From contig NZ_JAHESD010000042.1 of assembly GCF_018598585.1 (NCBI RefSeq), forward strand, positions 7,766-51,757: a stretch of 43,992 bases of DNA, given 5' to 3'. Positions 26,901 through 35,188 of this stretch are shown in pieces. The notes below the pieces were generated by a model. That model had not been told where the DNA came from. It did not search any database and saw only the letters and a program-made list of their open reading frames with translations. A program made the position numbers and the translations under genes. Source of the DNA: Chryseosolibacter indicum. Lineage in GTDB: Bacteria; Bacteroidota; Bacteroidia; Cytophagales; Cyclobacteriaceae. Position 1 is the first letter of the stretch, and every line of letters begins with the position of its first letter.

Positions 26901-29593
26901 ATGATGATCGAAACCTGTTGGTAAGGCAAACAGATTATCTAGGGGTTGTAAAGGAAATGGTTTATAATTCTTTCGGGAAGAAAGTGCGTGAAGTTTACGA
27001 TACAGGTGGCCTCAATATTCAACATGAATGGAGGTACAACGAAATGATGCAGGTTTCTTCATATACTGACCCTGCAGGCGAAATATCTACTTACGCTTTT
27101 GATTCCGTCGGTCGCAATTTTAAAGTGACTTATGCAAACGGTTTTTCAAGTACCAAGACATTTAATGCCTTTGGTCAGATCATAAAGGAAACGCTTGCAA
27201 GTGGCGTTGAGTTTGAATATGCCTACGATACGGCGAACAGGATTACACGAATTGAAAACACATATTTCCCTACGCCTATTAAGAAAACAGAAACACATCA
27301 GTTCACATACGACGGTTGCGACAGGGTGGTTACTGCAATTGTGGGAACACGTGCAGTGTCGCGTGAGTACGATAGCCAGGGTCGGCTGAGTCTGGAAGAT
27401 GCGCTGGGTGTTACAATGACTTGCAGGTATCACGACGATACCGGAGTAGTTGAAAAAGTTTGGCCCGATGGACGTAAAGAAAGGTTGAAACATGATCTGA
27501 ATGGGGTTCTTAGTGCAGTTGAAGAAACAGTTAGCGGAACTTTAGGTTCTGGAACAGGCTCGATGATAAGTTTTGTAACGAGCGGTCCTAATGCATTTGG
27601 GAGAGCAACGTATGCCGGCGGCTTAACCATTGAGAATACTTATGATGAACGGAAGCGTGTAATCGGTATCCATGCGCGAAGCTTAACAGGTACAGATGAA
27701 CAGATTCTATACCGATACAATAGTGCTAATCGCCTTCAGGTAGAGGCAATACTCGGCCAAAATCCTAAGCCTAGTTATTTTGAATATGATGCTTGCTACA
27801 GACTTACAGAGGCAAGAGATGCTTTTCCCGTTGCCGTTATGGTGGCCAAAACCCAGGCGGAGCATGATAATAGCATCTATGATGTGCGTACTGCTGCCGC
27901 TGCTGCGACACACATCGAGCGCTTTTTGTATAACTCGGCCGATGCAAGAACCAAATATTCCGAAACAGGTAGTCCTGATAAAAATTATAGTTACGTGGCA
28001 GGTCACAAAATATCAAATGATGGTGCACATGGCTATACCTGGCATACCGATAGTGTCTTGAAAAGTGACTCAGTTCTGGATTTCGAAACGGATGCCCTTG
28101 GTCGCATTGTTGTAATTAAATCGGGAGCAAGTGCTATCACGGAAATAATCTATGATGCCTTTGGTCGTCCTTCCGTTATCCGGCAGTCCGGAAAACCTGA
28201 TCGGTCCTTTCATTACCTTGGAGGATTTGTCGAACAGGAAAATGAAAACGGTATTGCGGTAAGGCAAATTACGATTCATCCCTTTACCGGAATTCCGATA
28301 GCATACCACACTACATCAGGTACACATTATACGTTGTTCGATAATCGTTTCAACCTTGTGGCGTTGGCTGATAACAACGGTAATGTCATCGAAACCTATC
28401 GTTATAAATCATTCGGCGCGCCTACTATCTATAGCCCTGCGGGAACTGCAATTCCGCTATCGTCATGGGATGTTGAACCTATTTTTGGGGGTCAGCGGTA
28501 TTTGTACGTATCAGGGCTGTACTTATCGAAGAAGCGTTTGATGAATCCGGTTAACGGAATATTTCTTTCACCTGATCCTAAGGGTTACATTGATTCGCCA
28601 TCGCTGTATGTCTATTCGGGGCAAGACCCCATTAACAACATTGACCCGAATGGTGAAGTTATACCGTTTATTGTCGCAGCATTTGTAATTGGAGGTGCCC
28701 TTGTTGGCGCGGGATACAGTGTCTATGATGCGTATCATCATCCCGAACGTTATGAAGGATGGCAGGGTAGTGCGCGTGTGCTCGGAAATGTTTTTGGAGG
28801 TGCTATCATTGGAGGTGTTGCAATTGTAGCAAGTGAAGCGATTTTAGCAGCTGGTGGGGCAGGAATCTTTGCGAGTGGCACAGGTGCCGCGTCACTTACG
28901 GCAGGACAAACTTTTGTTCTATACGGAACAGCCAGCGCTACGGGCGGAGCTATTGGGAGGTTTGGTTTTAATAATCTGTTTCCGGAGTATATTAATCCTG
29001 TGAGTACAGAAACAATTGCGACAGATTTTGTAATCGGAGGTGGTATACCAGTATTGGGTTCCGCTCTGCGGCAAGCTGGTGGACCTGTTGTCAACGGCGC
29101 GAGGGAAATGTTCACGCGAACAATGGGCGGCAACTGGAGAGCGTTTGGTAATACATGGAGGATGTTGCGAAACCCTCGCATTCAATATACCTGGCGAAGG
29201 ATTTTTTGGGATCCGCGATCTTTTGAAAATGTTAGTAGTCAATACTGGCGCGTAACGAGAGGTGCTAATGGTAATGCATTACATCACTTGTGGTTTCAGA
29301 ATCAATCACGTTGGGTGCCGCAAGGATTACGCAATGCTGGATTTAATTTACTTGAGATTCCCGGAGCACTGAACACATGGATGGGAGGAAGGTTAGGGAG
29401 AGAATTAGCATTCAGAGGTATCGTTACAACTATACTTACAGGAACGGGAGTGGGCAGTTATGCAGGTACGTCGGCCTTACTCGATTGGGCCACAGACGAG
29501 ACACAGGCAAGTAGTTCAAGGGGTACGAGAGGAACCAATGGAGCGGAAGGTACCAGGGGAATACATCCGAATGAAACAACTTCATCAAAGTAG
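23921..29593 (+). CDS. RHS polymorphic toxin with DUF6531, no Sec signal
   Basis: A 1890-aa protein starting at the ATG at 23921 (MSRYNLTVPGG), 11 bp after the previous stop; an in-frame TTG at 23870 lies inside the upstream gene and is rejected. The N-terminal ~155 residues are low-complexity and Pro/Ala/Asn-rich. DUF6531 follows (DPVDIFSGTFYIEETDITIP...FTRFYRSG...FGPFGWNWDHNY), then a long YD-repeat shell. The RHS core (GLYLSKKRLMNPVNGIFLSP...SLYVYSGQDPINNIDPNG) ends near residue 1582. The ~310-aa tail begins with two Gly/Ala-rich hydrophobic segments. It then has GNALHHLWFQNQSRWVPQGL (H1788, H1789), NAGFNLLEIPGALNTWMGG and a Gly/Thr-Arg C-terminus. The L-H-H-x-W block recalls HH-type nuclease tails of RHS proteins. 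No immunity gene follows. Lack of a Sec signal argues for a dedicated secretion route. Confidence 0.85.
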   Translation: MSRYNLTVPGGINSFDYGGTTYGAGSSYSTDNPCDAIGFYNASRTTNPQLGRANNTPNFWQEVDQACAAQPAADPQPNAGTPPVETDPNATGGDSAVQQGAPNPPASGNVVGNASSGAGDPANPNPAPTEEPTRPPVGEPHPTHGGEQSQEQTNGADPVDIFSGTFYIEETDITIPNTILPLAFTRFYRSGAASFGPFGWNWDHNYNLFIRELNTGDIALWRNLHEEQFQYNGADYDPPRGVFEKLQRVSSLSQVYELLGDGGMVMRFERPSGWVDGERIPIYWIRDRHGNQLTFSYGAEDKLVEVRDDDDHFFTFEYDLCGLCVAVSDQSGRKFLYEHDEQTMQLTAVRSPAITDHPDGITRYYHYEHPWALPELRHNIVRVEDAKGNVYLENVYEQDPATFSYSRITEQLYGGYLFQFRYTQLQYVAPDPLFINIPSVQIEVMNPDYGLETYTFNYRGDLLDRRYRLNKDMSFRVVAWLYEFDEQGNLHKTTRPDGSEEINTFDFSNADPRMRNKILQKEVTSAAGFPSPSRIIWRGKYEPAYQLLKEETNEMGATTIYRYDFDVTPAALNNTGKLIEIVQPDATLPDGTIQQAKNTFTYNPKGQVTASIQPNGTRMAFEYGTTGNEKSRLVKRIFDEGILNIQNIIGYDSVGFDNVLIDGNGHSSIKVYNALGLVEKEILPDVNGSPADFIYHYNADKKLILSEKPKGAFTDPVLAGTHITDSIECDVLGYSTKHILSSNTSERVMVRINNDFRGFPVEAINPNGSRILKRFDERGLPLIEEVVGTDGKKIISKKVYDRAGKIIQDTNAFGLTTRYEYDGFSRISKVILPNGTEIRNKWLAEDLLESEETVGDDGTGTIRQLSFKSFAYDEKKRKIAETIRSFTNNPALSSNVTTTFFYDVMDRIVKIINNRGGVTIKEYDGVGRVIRVTDPMGNEEYNTYDHNGNLIQIQSYHHEPDGSISQVVKKYAYDERNRRTEMIEPDGATVLSEYDDRNLLVRQTDYLGVVKEMVYNSFGKKVREVYDTGGLNIQHEWRYNEMMQVSSYTDPAGEISTYAFDSVGRNFKVTYANGFSSTKTFNAFGQIIKETLASGVEFEYAYDTANRITRIENTYFPTPIKKTETHQFTYDGCDRVVTAIVGTRAVSREYDSQGRLSLEDALGVTMTCRYHDDTGVVEKVWPDGRKERLKHDLNGVLSAVEETVSGTLGSGTGSMISFVTSGPNAFGRATYAGGLTIENTYDERKRVIGIHARSLTGTDEQILYRYNSANRLQVEAILGQNPKPSYFEYDACYRLTEARDAFPVAVMVAKTQAEHDNSIYDVRTAAAAATHIERFLYNSADARTKYSETGSPDKNYSYVAGHKISNDGAHGYTWHTDSVLKSDSVLDFETDALGRIVVIKSGASAITEIIYDAFGRPSVIRQSGKPDRSFHYLGGFVEQENENGIAVRQITIHPFTGIPIAYHTTSGTHYTLFDNRFNLVALADNNGNVIETYRYKSFGAPTIYSPAGTAIPLSSWDVEPIFGGQRYLYVSGLYLSKKRLMNPVNGIFLSPDPKGYIDSPSLYVYSGQDPINNIDPNGEVIPFIVAAFVIGGALVGAGYSVYDAYHHPERYEGWQGSARVLGNVFGGAIIGGVAIVASEAILAAGGAGIFASGTGAASLTAGQTFVLYGTASATGGAIGRFGFNNLFPEYINPVSTETIATDFVIGGGIPVLGSALRQAGGPVVNGAREMFTRTMGGNWRAFGNTWRMLRNPRIQYTWRRIFWDPRSFENVSSQYWRVTRGANGNALHHLWFQNQSRWVPQGLRNAGFNLLEIPGALNTWMGGRLGRELAFRGIVTTILTGTGVGSYAGTSALLDWATDETQASSSRGTRGTNGAEGTRGIHPNETTSSK

Positions 29594-29621
29594 ATGATCT
29601 CAAAATTTTAACTTGTAAAAT

Positions 29622-29650
29622 AGGGGGCAGGAGTCCCCTGTTTTGTTTTT
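29622..29650 (+). terminator. Terminator after the RHS cassette
   Basis: The stem AGGGG / CCCCT around GCAGGAGT is followed by GTTTTGTTTTT. It lies about 30 bp after the RHS stop codon and would end the three-gene transcript. Confidence 0.6.
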
Positions 29651-29689
29651 GATTATGGCTTTTCTATGAAAGAAATGACTTGCGCAGAA

Positions 29690-29908
29690 ATGTTGTAATG
29701 AATGCCGATCTTTGATTAACTAGCAGGAACAAGTATGAATCTAACGGGAAATGACTTAACGCAAATTGAATTTATAGAAGGTAAAGCCTTGGTCTGGCGC
29801 TTGATTTGGTAGAAAAGCAATATGCAGACTTGAACTTTGAAGAAAAGCTTTCTTTGCTCAAGCAAATCCTGAATAACCCATCGTCATTTATTAATGATAC
29901 GGTATTTG
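29690..29908 (+). pseudogene. rtcB: Truncated, frameshifted copy of the 5' end of rtcB
   Basis: An ATG at 29735 opens MNLTGNDLTQIEFIEGKAL, then the frame runs to a TAG because one G is missing near 29791. Restoring it gives GLALDLVEKQYADLNFEEKL and SLLKQILNNPSSFINDT. That closely matches residues 20-56 of the intact rtcB starting at 43475. Homology also includes about 45 bp upstream (TGCCGATCTTTG in both) and stops abruptly at about 29900-29908. Everything for the catalytic domain is absent, so it cannot be a functional RNA ligase. It sits where an RHS immunity gene would be expected. Confidence 0.85.
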
Positions 29909-30054
29909 GTTTCAGGAAGTTGATTAAGGCTTTCTGTGATCATGTTCGGGTTGTTAGTTAGTTGTATGTTAGAGTAACTAAGTAAAATTCGAATGAAGTA
30001 GCTGCGTTATTCACTGGCTGTTACTTCAAAGCATTTGTAGATTGTATAAAAATT

Positions 30055-30630
30055 ATGTCTGATATTTTTAAGAGGCACATAGCGAAGTTCGCTGAGGTGA
30101 ACGACAAGGAGTTTTCAAAAATTCTGACATTCTTTCAAGTTCAAAAAGTGAAGAAGAAAGAAAATCTGTTGGTGGAAGGACATATTTGTACAACGAATTA
30201 CTTTGTATTGAAGGGTTGTCTTAGAAAATTTTTTGTGAACACGAAAGGAGTCGAACAAACTACAGAATTCGCCATAGAAAACTGGTGGATTACGGATCTC
30301 GTTGCTTATGAACACAAATTGCCTTCTGAGTTTTATATCCAGGCAGTAGAAAACGCTGAAGTATTAAGTATAGAAAATTCTACCGAGGCTACATTATTAT
30401 CAGAATTTCCCGTCATGGAGCGGTATTTCAGATTTATCTACCAGAGAGCTTATGCCGCTTCCCAAATGCGTATGAAATATTTGTATGATCTGTCGAAAGA
30501 AGAATTCTATCACCACCTTAATGACCACTATCCGGAATTTGTACAGCGAATCCCTCAATATCTAATTGCCTCTTACCTGGGATTCACCCCTGAATATTTA
30601 AGCGAGATTAGGGCGAAAAGACGTTCTTAA
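30055..30630 (+). CDS. Crp/Fnr-family transcriptional regulator
   Basis: A 191-aa protein with a cyclic-nucleotide-binding-type beta-barrel (about 25-115; LLVEGHICTTNYFVLKGCLR, TTEFAIENWWITD) and a dimerisation helix. The C-terminal winged HTH is reduced to VQRIPQYLIASYLGFTPEYL. This is the short Bacteroidota subgroup whose barrel lacks the arginine needed to bind cAMP, so the ligand is unknown. It lies 69 bp upstream of a carboxymuconolactone-decarboxylase-like gene on the same strand, a common pairing of sensor regulator with one small redox enzyme. No Fe-S cysteines are seen. Confidence 0.85.
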   Translation: MSDIFKRHIAKFAEVNDKEFSKILTFFQVQKVKKKENLLVEGHICTTNYFVLKGCLRKFFVNTKGVEQTTEFAIENWWITDLVAYEHKLPSEFYIQAVENAEVLSIENSTEATLLSEFPVMERYFRFIYQRAYAASQMRMKYLYDLSKEEFYHHLNDHYPEFVQRIPQYLIASYLGFTPEYLSEIRAKRRS

Positions 30631-30699
30631 ACCAGTTTAAGTATTTTTCATTTAGCGTTTTTGGACCTTTACTCCCGTAAACAACAAATTTTTACGCAA

Positions 30700-31164
30700 A
30701 TGGAAAAAAGAGTAAATGTTTCAGAAACAGAGCCGCTTGCATACAAAGCGATGTACGCCCTGGAAGGTTATTTAAGCAAAACACAAATAACTAAAATCCA
30801 TAAAGATTTAATTAAGATCCGTGCTTCCCAAATCAATGGATGTGCTTTTTGTATTGATCTTCACACAAAAGATGCGCTGAAAAATGGCGAATCTAATCAG
30901 CGCATTTTTTTGCTAAACGCATGGCGTGAAACTGATCTATTCTCCGAGGAGGAAAAAGTCATTCTGGCGATGACAGAAGAAATCACATTAATTCACAACC
31001 GTGGATTATCAGATGAAACGTATAAAAGGGCAGAACGTATGTTTGGCAAAAATTATATTGCCCAAGTGATTATGGCCATAGCAACGATCAACACGTGGAA
31101 TAGAATTGCGATAAGTACGCACCTGCAACCCGAGATTGTCAATAATAAAGAATATGTCTTATAA
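30700..31164 (+). CDS. Carboxymuconolactone decarboxylase / AhpD-like protein
   Basis: A 154-aa protein containing INGCAFCIDLHTKDALKNGE, the CxxC-x3-H signature (C48, C51, H55) of the AhpD-like branch. The two cysteines and His carry out peroxidase-linked disulfide chemistry. The helical remainder (IFLLNAWRETDLFSEEEKVI, LAMTEEITLIHNRGLSDETY) fits the family at its usual length. The ATG at 30700 is chosen over an in-frame TTG at 30661, because MEKRVNVSETEPLAYKAMYA is the normal family start. It is likely co-transcribed with the Crp/Fnr gene; a hairpin terminator at 31228 closes the pair. The role inferred is defence against peroxides or reactive electrophiles. Confidence 0.85.
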   Translation: MEKRVNVSETEPLAYKAMYALEGYLSKTQITKIHKDLIKIRASQINGCAFCIDLHTKDALKNGESNQRIFLLNAWRETDLFSEEEKVILAMTEEITLIHNRGLSDETYKRAERMFGKNYIAQVIMAIATINTWNRIAISTHLQPEIVNNKEYVL

Positions 31165-31227
31165 GCATTTAGCAAAATCAAGATCTCATTTCATAGGTAT
31201 TCTAATTTGATAGAGTTAGGTGAAAAG

Positions 31228-31265
31228 TCGGGTAGAGTTAGCTGTTAATTCTACCCGAATTTTTC
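31228..31265 (+). terminator. Terminator after the AhpD-like gene
   Basis: A perfect 9-bp stem TCGGGTAGA (31228-31236) / TCTACCCGA (31250-31258) is followed by ATTTTTC. The rest of 31165-31501 shows no gene. Confidence 0.75.
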
Positions 31266-31501
31266 ATGGCGGCAGCGTATAATTGCTCTTCTAAGTCAAT
31301 GACTAAAGATAGATCTGTGCAAACATCGGGTTACAATAGGATGATAGAGAATGTCATAAATCATTCCTGAAGGAAAGAAATTGGTAAGAGTCTAAAAAAT
31401 AAATTGGAAACTGTGCGACGCTGCTCGTAATTTAAACTCTTTGATTTTTACATCTGACTTTGTATAGGTGCTTTTCAAAGACAAACAGCCTAAATTACGT
31501 T

Positions 31502-33970
31502 ATGAAAATTGTTGTTCGATTGTTTTCTCTCCTGCTTACATTCATCGTATGGCACCATGCTGGCTATGGGCAGAATCATTTAAAACTTTGGTATCAACAA
31601 CCTGCAAAAACATGGAATGAAGCCCTTCCTATTGGAAACGGAAGATTGGCTGCCATGGTCTTCAGCAATCCTCAAACGGAAACACTGCAGCTGAATGAAG
31701 AGACAGTATGGGCAGGTGAACCTGGTAACAACATACCTTCAACAGGCTTTGCTGAGTCTTTGCCTGAAATACAACGCTTGATTTTTGCGGATGAATATGA
31801 GCAGGCACATAAGCTCGCCATGCAAAAGATTCCTCGTAGTCCTGCAAAAGACAATAATTATGGCATGCCGTATCAGCCTGTTGGAAATGTATTGATTGAC
31901 TTTCCAACACATCAGCATGTTACTGATTACCATCGTGAATTAGATATTAGTAAAGCAATTCAATCCACTACGTATACTGCAAATGGCGTAACCTATACAC
32001 GTGAAGTCTTTACTTCGTTCACGGATCAGGTTGTTGTTGTGCGATTAACGGCCAGCAAAAAGCAAAGTATCACCTGCTCTATATCTGTAGAATGTCCGCA
32101 CAGGGAAGTAAGCATTGAAGTGGGAAACAAAACGATTGGCTTGTCGGGAACATCCGGAAGTAAAGACAATAAAAAAGGAAAAGTTAAGTTCGTGACACAA
32201 GTGCAGCCAGTGCTTGAAGGGGGAACATTAACTTCTTCTGACACTGCCCTTCATATCAATCGGGCAACAGCCATTACGGTTTTTATTTCTATCGGCACGA
32301 ATTTCAAAAGCTATAATGATCTGAGCGAAAATCCGTTGGAAAAGGCTACAAAATATCTCAATGACGCAAAACAAAAGCCTTATAAAGTGCTAAAGGATTC
32401 GCATATTGAATACTATCGTAAATTCTTTAACCGTGTTTCGTTAGATCTTGGCACCACGGCGGCAGCAAACAAGCCCACTGATGTCCGCCTCTCAGAATTC
32501 CATGCTGGAAATGATCCACATTTTGTTACACTCATTTTTCAATTTGGAAGATATCTCCTGATTTCTTCTTCACAACCGGGAACACAACCAGCAAACCTTC
32601 AGGGAAAGTGGAATGATAAGATTGCACCGCCATGGGACAGTAAATACACTGTAAACATTAATACGGAAATGAACTACTGGCCTGCGGAGGTCACCAATTT
32701 GCCGGAGATGCATCAATCACTTTTTAACATGTTGCATGAACTGGAAATAACAGGGAAGGAAAGTGCTTCCAAACTTTATAAAGCAAGAGGATGGAACCTT
32801 CATCACAACACTGATTTATGGCGGATCACCGGTCCTGTAGATGGAGCTTTTTATGGACTATGGCCCATGGGGGGAGCATGGCTTTCACAACACATTTGGC
32901 AACACTACCTGTATTCCGGTGATCTTCGCTTTCTAGAGACGCATTATTCTATTCTCAAAGGTGCAGCACTGTTTTATCATGATATTCTGGTGGAAGAACC
33001 AACTAATAAATGGTTAATGGTTGTACCTTCGATGTCGCCTGAGAACCACCATCGACCAGATATTTCTATCGCTGCAGGAACAACAATGGACAATCAACTG
33101 GTCTTTGATGTATTTTCAAATTTCATTGAAGCTTCTTCCTTATTGAATCGCGATTTTGAATTACGTGATTCAGTAAAAATAGATTGTAATCGCCTTCCTC
33201 CCATGCAGATTGGGAAACACAGCCAGCTGCAGGAGTGGTTGAAAGATTGGGATGATCCGAACGACAAACATCGCCATGTCTCTCATTTGTACGGTCTATA
33301 CCCCAGCAACCAGATTTCTCCTTATCGTAACTATATTCTATTTCAGGCTGCCAGAAACTCGCTGGAATATCGCGGAGATCAATCTACGGGTTGGTCCATG
33401 GGTTGGAAGGTGAATCTGTGGGCAAGGCTTCTGGATGGTGACAGAGCCTACAAGCTTATCCGCGATCAGCTAACGCCAGCACTGGAGAATACAAACAACG
33501 CAGGCGGCACTTATCCTAATCTGCTGGATGCACATCCTCCTTTTCAGATCGATGGAAACTTCGGAGTCACTTCAGGAATTGCAGAGATGTTGGTGCAAAG
33601 TCATGATGGAGCAGTTCATCTGTTACCTGCATTGCCTGCAGCATGGAAATCAGGAAGCATTGCCGGGCTAAGAACCCGGGGAGGCTTTACCATTGACCTT
33701 TCCTGGAAGGATTCAAAAATTAAGTCGATAAGAGTGACTTCGTCTTTGGGTGGAAATTTTCGCATCAGATCTCATTCATCCCTAACGGATAAACGACTGA
33801 AGAAGTCCATCGGAGATAATGTTAATCCTTTCTTCAAAAGTCCCGAAATCAAAACTCCTCTTGTATCCGCTGCAGCTAAATTCAATTCAATAAGTTCCCT
33901 GAAAGCAATCTACGAATATGATTTCCAGACAAAACCAAATGAAACATATACCTTTGATTTCGGCAACTAA
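31502..33970 (+). CDS. Glycoside hydrolase family 95 (alpha-L-fucosidase type), exported
   Basis: A 822-aa protein starting at the ATG at 31502 (MKIVVRLFSLLLTFIVW). It has a Sec signal ending GYGQ, the GH95 N-terminal beta domain (LWYQQPAKTWNEALPIGNGR, LQLNEETVWAGEPGN) and an (alpha/alpha)6 catalytic barrel. Family landmarks are present: NINTEMNYWPAE (N385, N387), MSPEN (E514) and DGNFGVTSGIAEML (D684), matching by position and context the Asn pair, acid and Asp of Bifidobacterium AfcA. It cleaves terminal alpha-1,2-fucose (or a related L-sugar such as L-galactose) with inversion, in the periplasm or outside. No SusC/SusD or other carbohydrase is next to it, so it is not in a classic utilisation locus within this window. 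Confidence 0.9.
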   Translation: MKIVVRLFSLLLTFIVWHHAGYGQNHLKLWYQQPAKTWNEALPIGNGRLAAMVFSNPQTETLQLNEETVWAGEPGNNIPSTGFAESLPEIQRLIFADEYEQAHKLAMQKIPRSPAKDNNYGMPYQPVGNVLIDFPTHQHVTDYHRELDISKAIQSTTYTANGVTYTREVFTSFTDQVVVVRLTASKKQSITCSISVECPHREVSIEVGNKTIGLSGTSGSKDNKKGKVKFVTQVQPVLEGGTLTSSDTALHINRATAITVFISIGTNFKSYNDLSENPLEKATKYLNDAKQKPYKVLKDSHIEYYRKFFNRVSLDLGTTAAANKPTDVRLSEFHAGNDPHFVTLIFQFGRYLLISSSQPGTQPANLQGKWNDKIAPPWDSKYTVNINTEMNYWPAEVTNLPEMHQSLFNMLHELEITGKESASKLYKARGWNLHHNTDLWRITGPVDGAFYGLWPMGGAWLSQHIWQHYLYSGDLRFLETHYSILKGAALFYHDILVEEPTNKWLMVVPSMSPENHHRPDISIAAGTTMDNQLVFDVFSNFIEASSLLNRDFELRDSVKIDCNRLPPMQIGKHSQLQEWLKDWDDPNDKHRHVSHLYGLYPSNQISPYRNYILFQAARNSLEYRGDQSTGWSMGWKVNLWARLLDGDRAYKLIRDQLTPALENTNNAGGTYPNLLDAHPPFQIDGNFGVTSGIAEMLVQSHDGAVHLLPALPAAWKSGSIAGLRTRGGFTIDLSWKDSKIKSIRVTSSLGGNFRIRSHSSLTDKRLKKSIGDNVNPFFKSPEIKTPLVSAAAKFNSISSLKAIYEYDFQTKPNETYTFDFGN

Positions 33971-34039
33971 TGAATCTTAATTAGCTGATCACATTGCTGG
34001 CCTTAGAAATATACGAGGCGAAAAAGATGAAGTTGATAG

Positions 34040-34073
34040 AAAATAAAACGTCACACCGTAACAGTGTGACGTT
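34040..34073 (-). terminator. Strong hairpin terminator for the leftward small membrane protein operon
   Basis: A perfect 10-bp stem AACGTCACAC (34047-34056) / GTGTGACGTT (34064-34073) has a 7-base loop. On the minus strand it is followed by TTATTTTC, so it terminates leftward transcription from 35012-34143. On the plus strand no T-run follows. Confidence 0.75.
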
Positions 34074-34142
34074 ACAAGTCCCTCAAGGACCTAAAGATGT
34101 AAATCATCGTTTATTTATTATACCAATATGTTGTTTACGAGC

Positions 34143-34382
34143 TTACTCGTTTTTGTCTTCGACAGCAGTCTGGCTTACCGCCGTAATCACTGATCCGGCT
34201 ACCGTAGCATAGCCTGCAATGGTGATAACAATGGCAGGGAGTGAGACCGGTGCTGTTAACAACGCACCACCTGCGGCAGCCAGCGCCATACCAACTGTTC
34301 TTAGCACTCTGAAGAACTTGGGTGTAGGAGCCTTCATCCTTTGTACTACATTCATCAATTTTCTATTTAAGTAAAACATCAT
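34143..34382 (-). CDS. Small two-helix membrane protein (holin-like appearance)
   Basis: A 79-aa protein, or 70 aa if it starts at the second plausible ATG (34355, MNVVQRMKAPTPKFFR). A basic, Pro-containing N-terminus is followed by two Ala/Gly/Val-rich hydrophobic segments (TVGMALAAAGGALL, VSLPAIVITIAGYATVAGSV) and a polar tail ending in VEDKNE. I recognise the MKAPTPKFF(R/K) start as recurring in Bacteroidota small proteins, but their function is unknown to me. It lies 42 bp downstream of paralog 2 on the same strand and ahead of a strong terminator, so the two are probably one operon. The size and two helices resemble holins; this is only a resemblance. Confidence 0.65.
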   Translation of the reverse strand: MMFYLNRKLMNVVQRMKAPTPKFFRVLRTVGMALAAAGGALLTAPVSLPAIVITIAGYATVAGSVITAVSQTAVEDKNE

Positions 34383-34424
34383 TTTTCTTCTTCACAGCAT
34401 GCCTTGCACGCTGCGGAGCTACAT

Positions 34425-34985
34425 CTAGAGCACAAATTCTCTTACGAGTGTTTTTCTCAGCCTGTCTTTTGCCGTAAGCACAATTTTAGATCCGGCAACC
34501 TGAGGGTTTACAGCCTGAGCCTTATACATGAATGCATAATTAACCTCTGTTGCAGGACCAGACTCCAGCAGGGTGCCGTCGGCGCTATATATGGCTACCT
34601 CAATACCAGTTACCTTGCCTAGTAATTCAGGGATAATAGTAATGTTGTTTCCAATTTCGCCAAAGTACACACCTGTGTATATGCCGCCGATCTCAGGTTC
34701 TGAAAGGATATCCTTTAACGCTGCGGAATAAGCGCTTGGGGCTTTTTGCAGCACCGCCATCTTTTCATAATGGTCTTTTGTAGCAGGATCAGCAAGTGCA
34801 CCTTTTGCACCTATCGTGGCTTCTGTAAATTTTTCACGTACAGCCAGCATTCTTACCGTGGCAGGCCGAGGACTTCGGTTACGCTGTGCATACGTGGTTT
34901 CTGAATTTACCTGACGAAAGATCAAGTCTTTGCCTAAAGTGCCACTAAATCCAGTAGTGACAGGATTGTTTACAATTTTTCCCAT
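34425..34985 (-). CDS. Paralogous family protein, member 2 (186 aa, function unknown)
   Basis: The start at 34985 (MGKIVNNPVTTGFSGTLGKD) is chosen because it aligns with the starts of the two paralogs and gives the same length. A longer frame to 35012 adds MFNLKNQIS. It shares with paralog 1 the GFSG-x-x-G-x-D-(I/L)-(I/V)-F-R-Q block, the helical middle with DPATKDHYEKMA, GEIGNN and the C-terminal AKDRLRKTLVREF. There is no export signal. It is followed on the same strand by the small membrane protein and a terminator, and divergent from the WYL regulator across a shared promoter region. It is the most likely target of that regulator (inferred from position). Confidence 0.75.
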   Translation of the reverse strand: MGKIVNNPVTTGFSGTLGKDLIFRQVNSETTYAQRNRSPRPATVRMLAVREKFTEATIGAKGALADPATKDHYEKMAVLQKAPSAYSAALKDILSEPEIGGIYTGVYFGEIGNNITIIPELLGKVTGIEVAIYSADGTLLESGPATEVNYAFMYKAQAVNPQVAGSKIVLTAKDRLRKTLVREFVL

Positions 34986-35047
34986 TGAAATCTGATTTTT
35001 AAGGTTGAACATTTAGTTAAATTTCTATCACCTGCAGGATGATGATA

Positions 35048-35137
35048 CAAAGGTATGTTGGTACACCGCAGTCCATACGCGGTCTGTTAATGAGATTTAA
35101 AATCTTTTTAAAGTTTTTATAACTCGCTGATTCTGAG
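35048..35137 (-). promoter_or_regulatory. Promoter of paralog 2 with a conserved dyad (shared with paralog 3)
   Basis: On the minus strand: GATTCTGAG (35129-35137), then a 25-bp motif at 35063-35087 with core CCGCG-TATGGAC-TGCGG, seven bases, and a perfect -7 box TACCTTTG (35048-35055). The position of a -33 box falls on TATG in the middle of the dyad. The same elements with identical spacing precede paralog 3 (37191-37280). The dyad overlapping the -33 box suggests control by one DNA-binding protein. Confidence 0.7.
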
Positions 35138-35188
35138 CGACAATAAATTCAAGGATTTTTTTATTTCGGCAGAAATCCCTAAAAGCCT

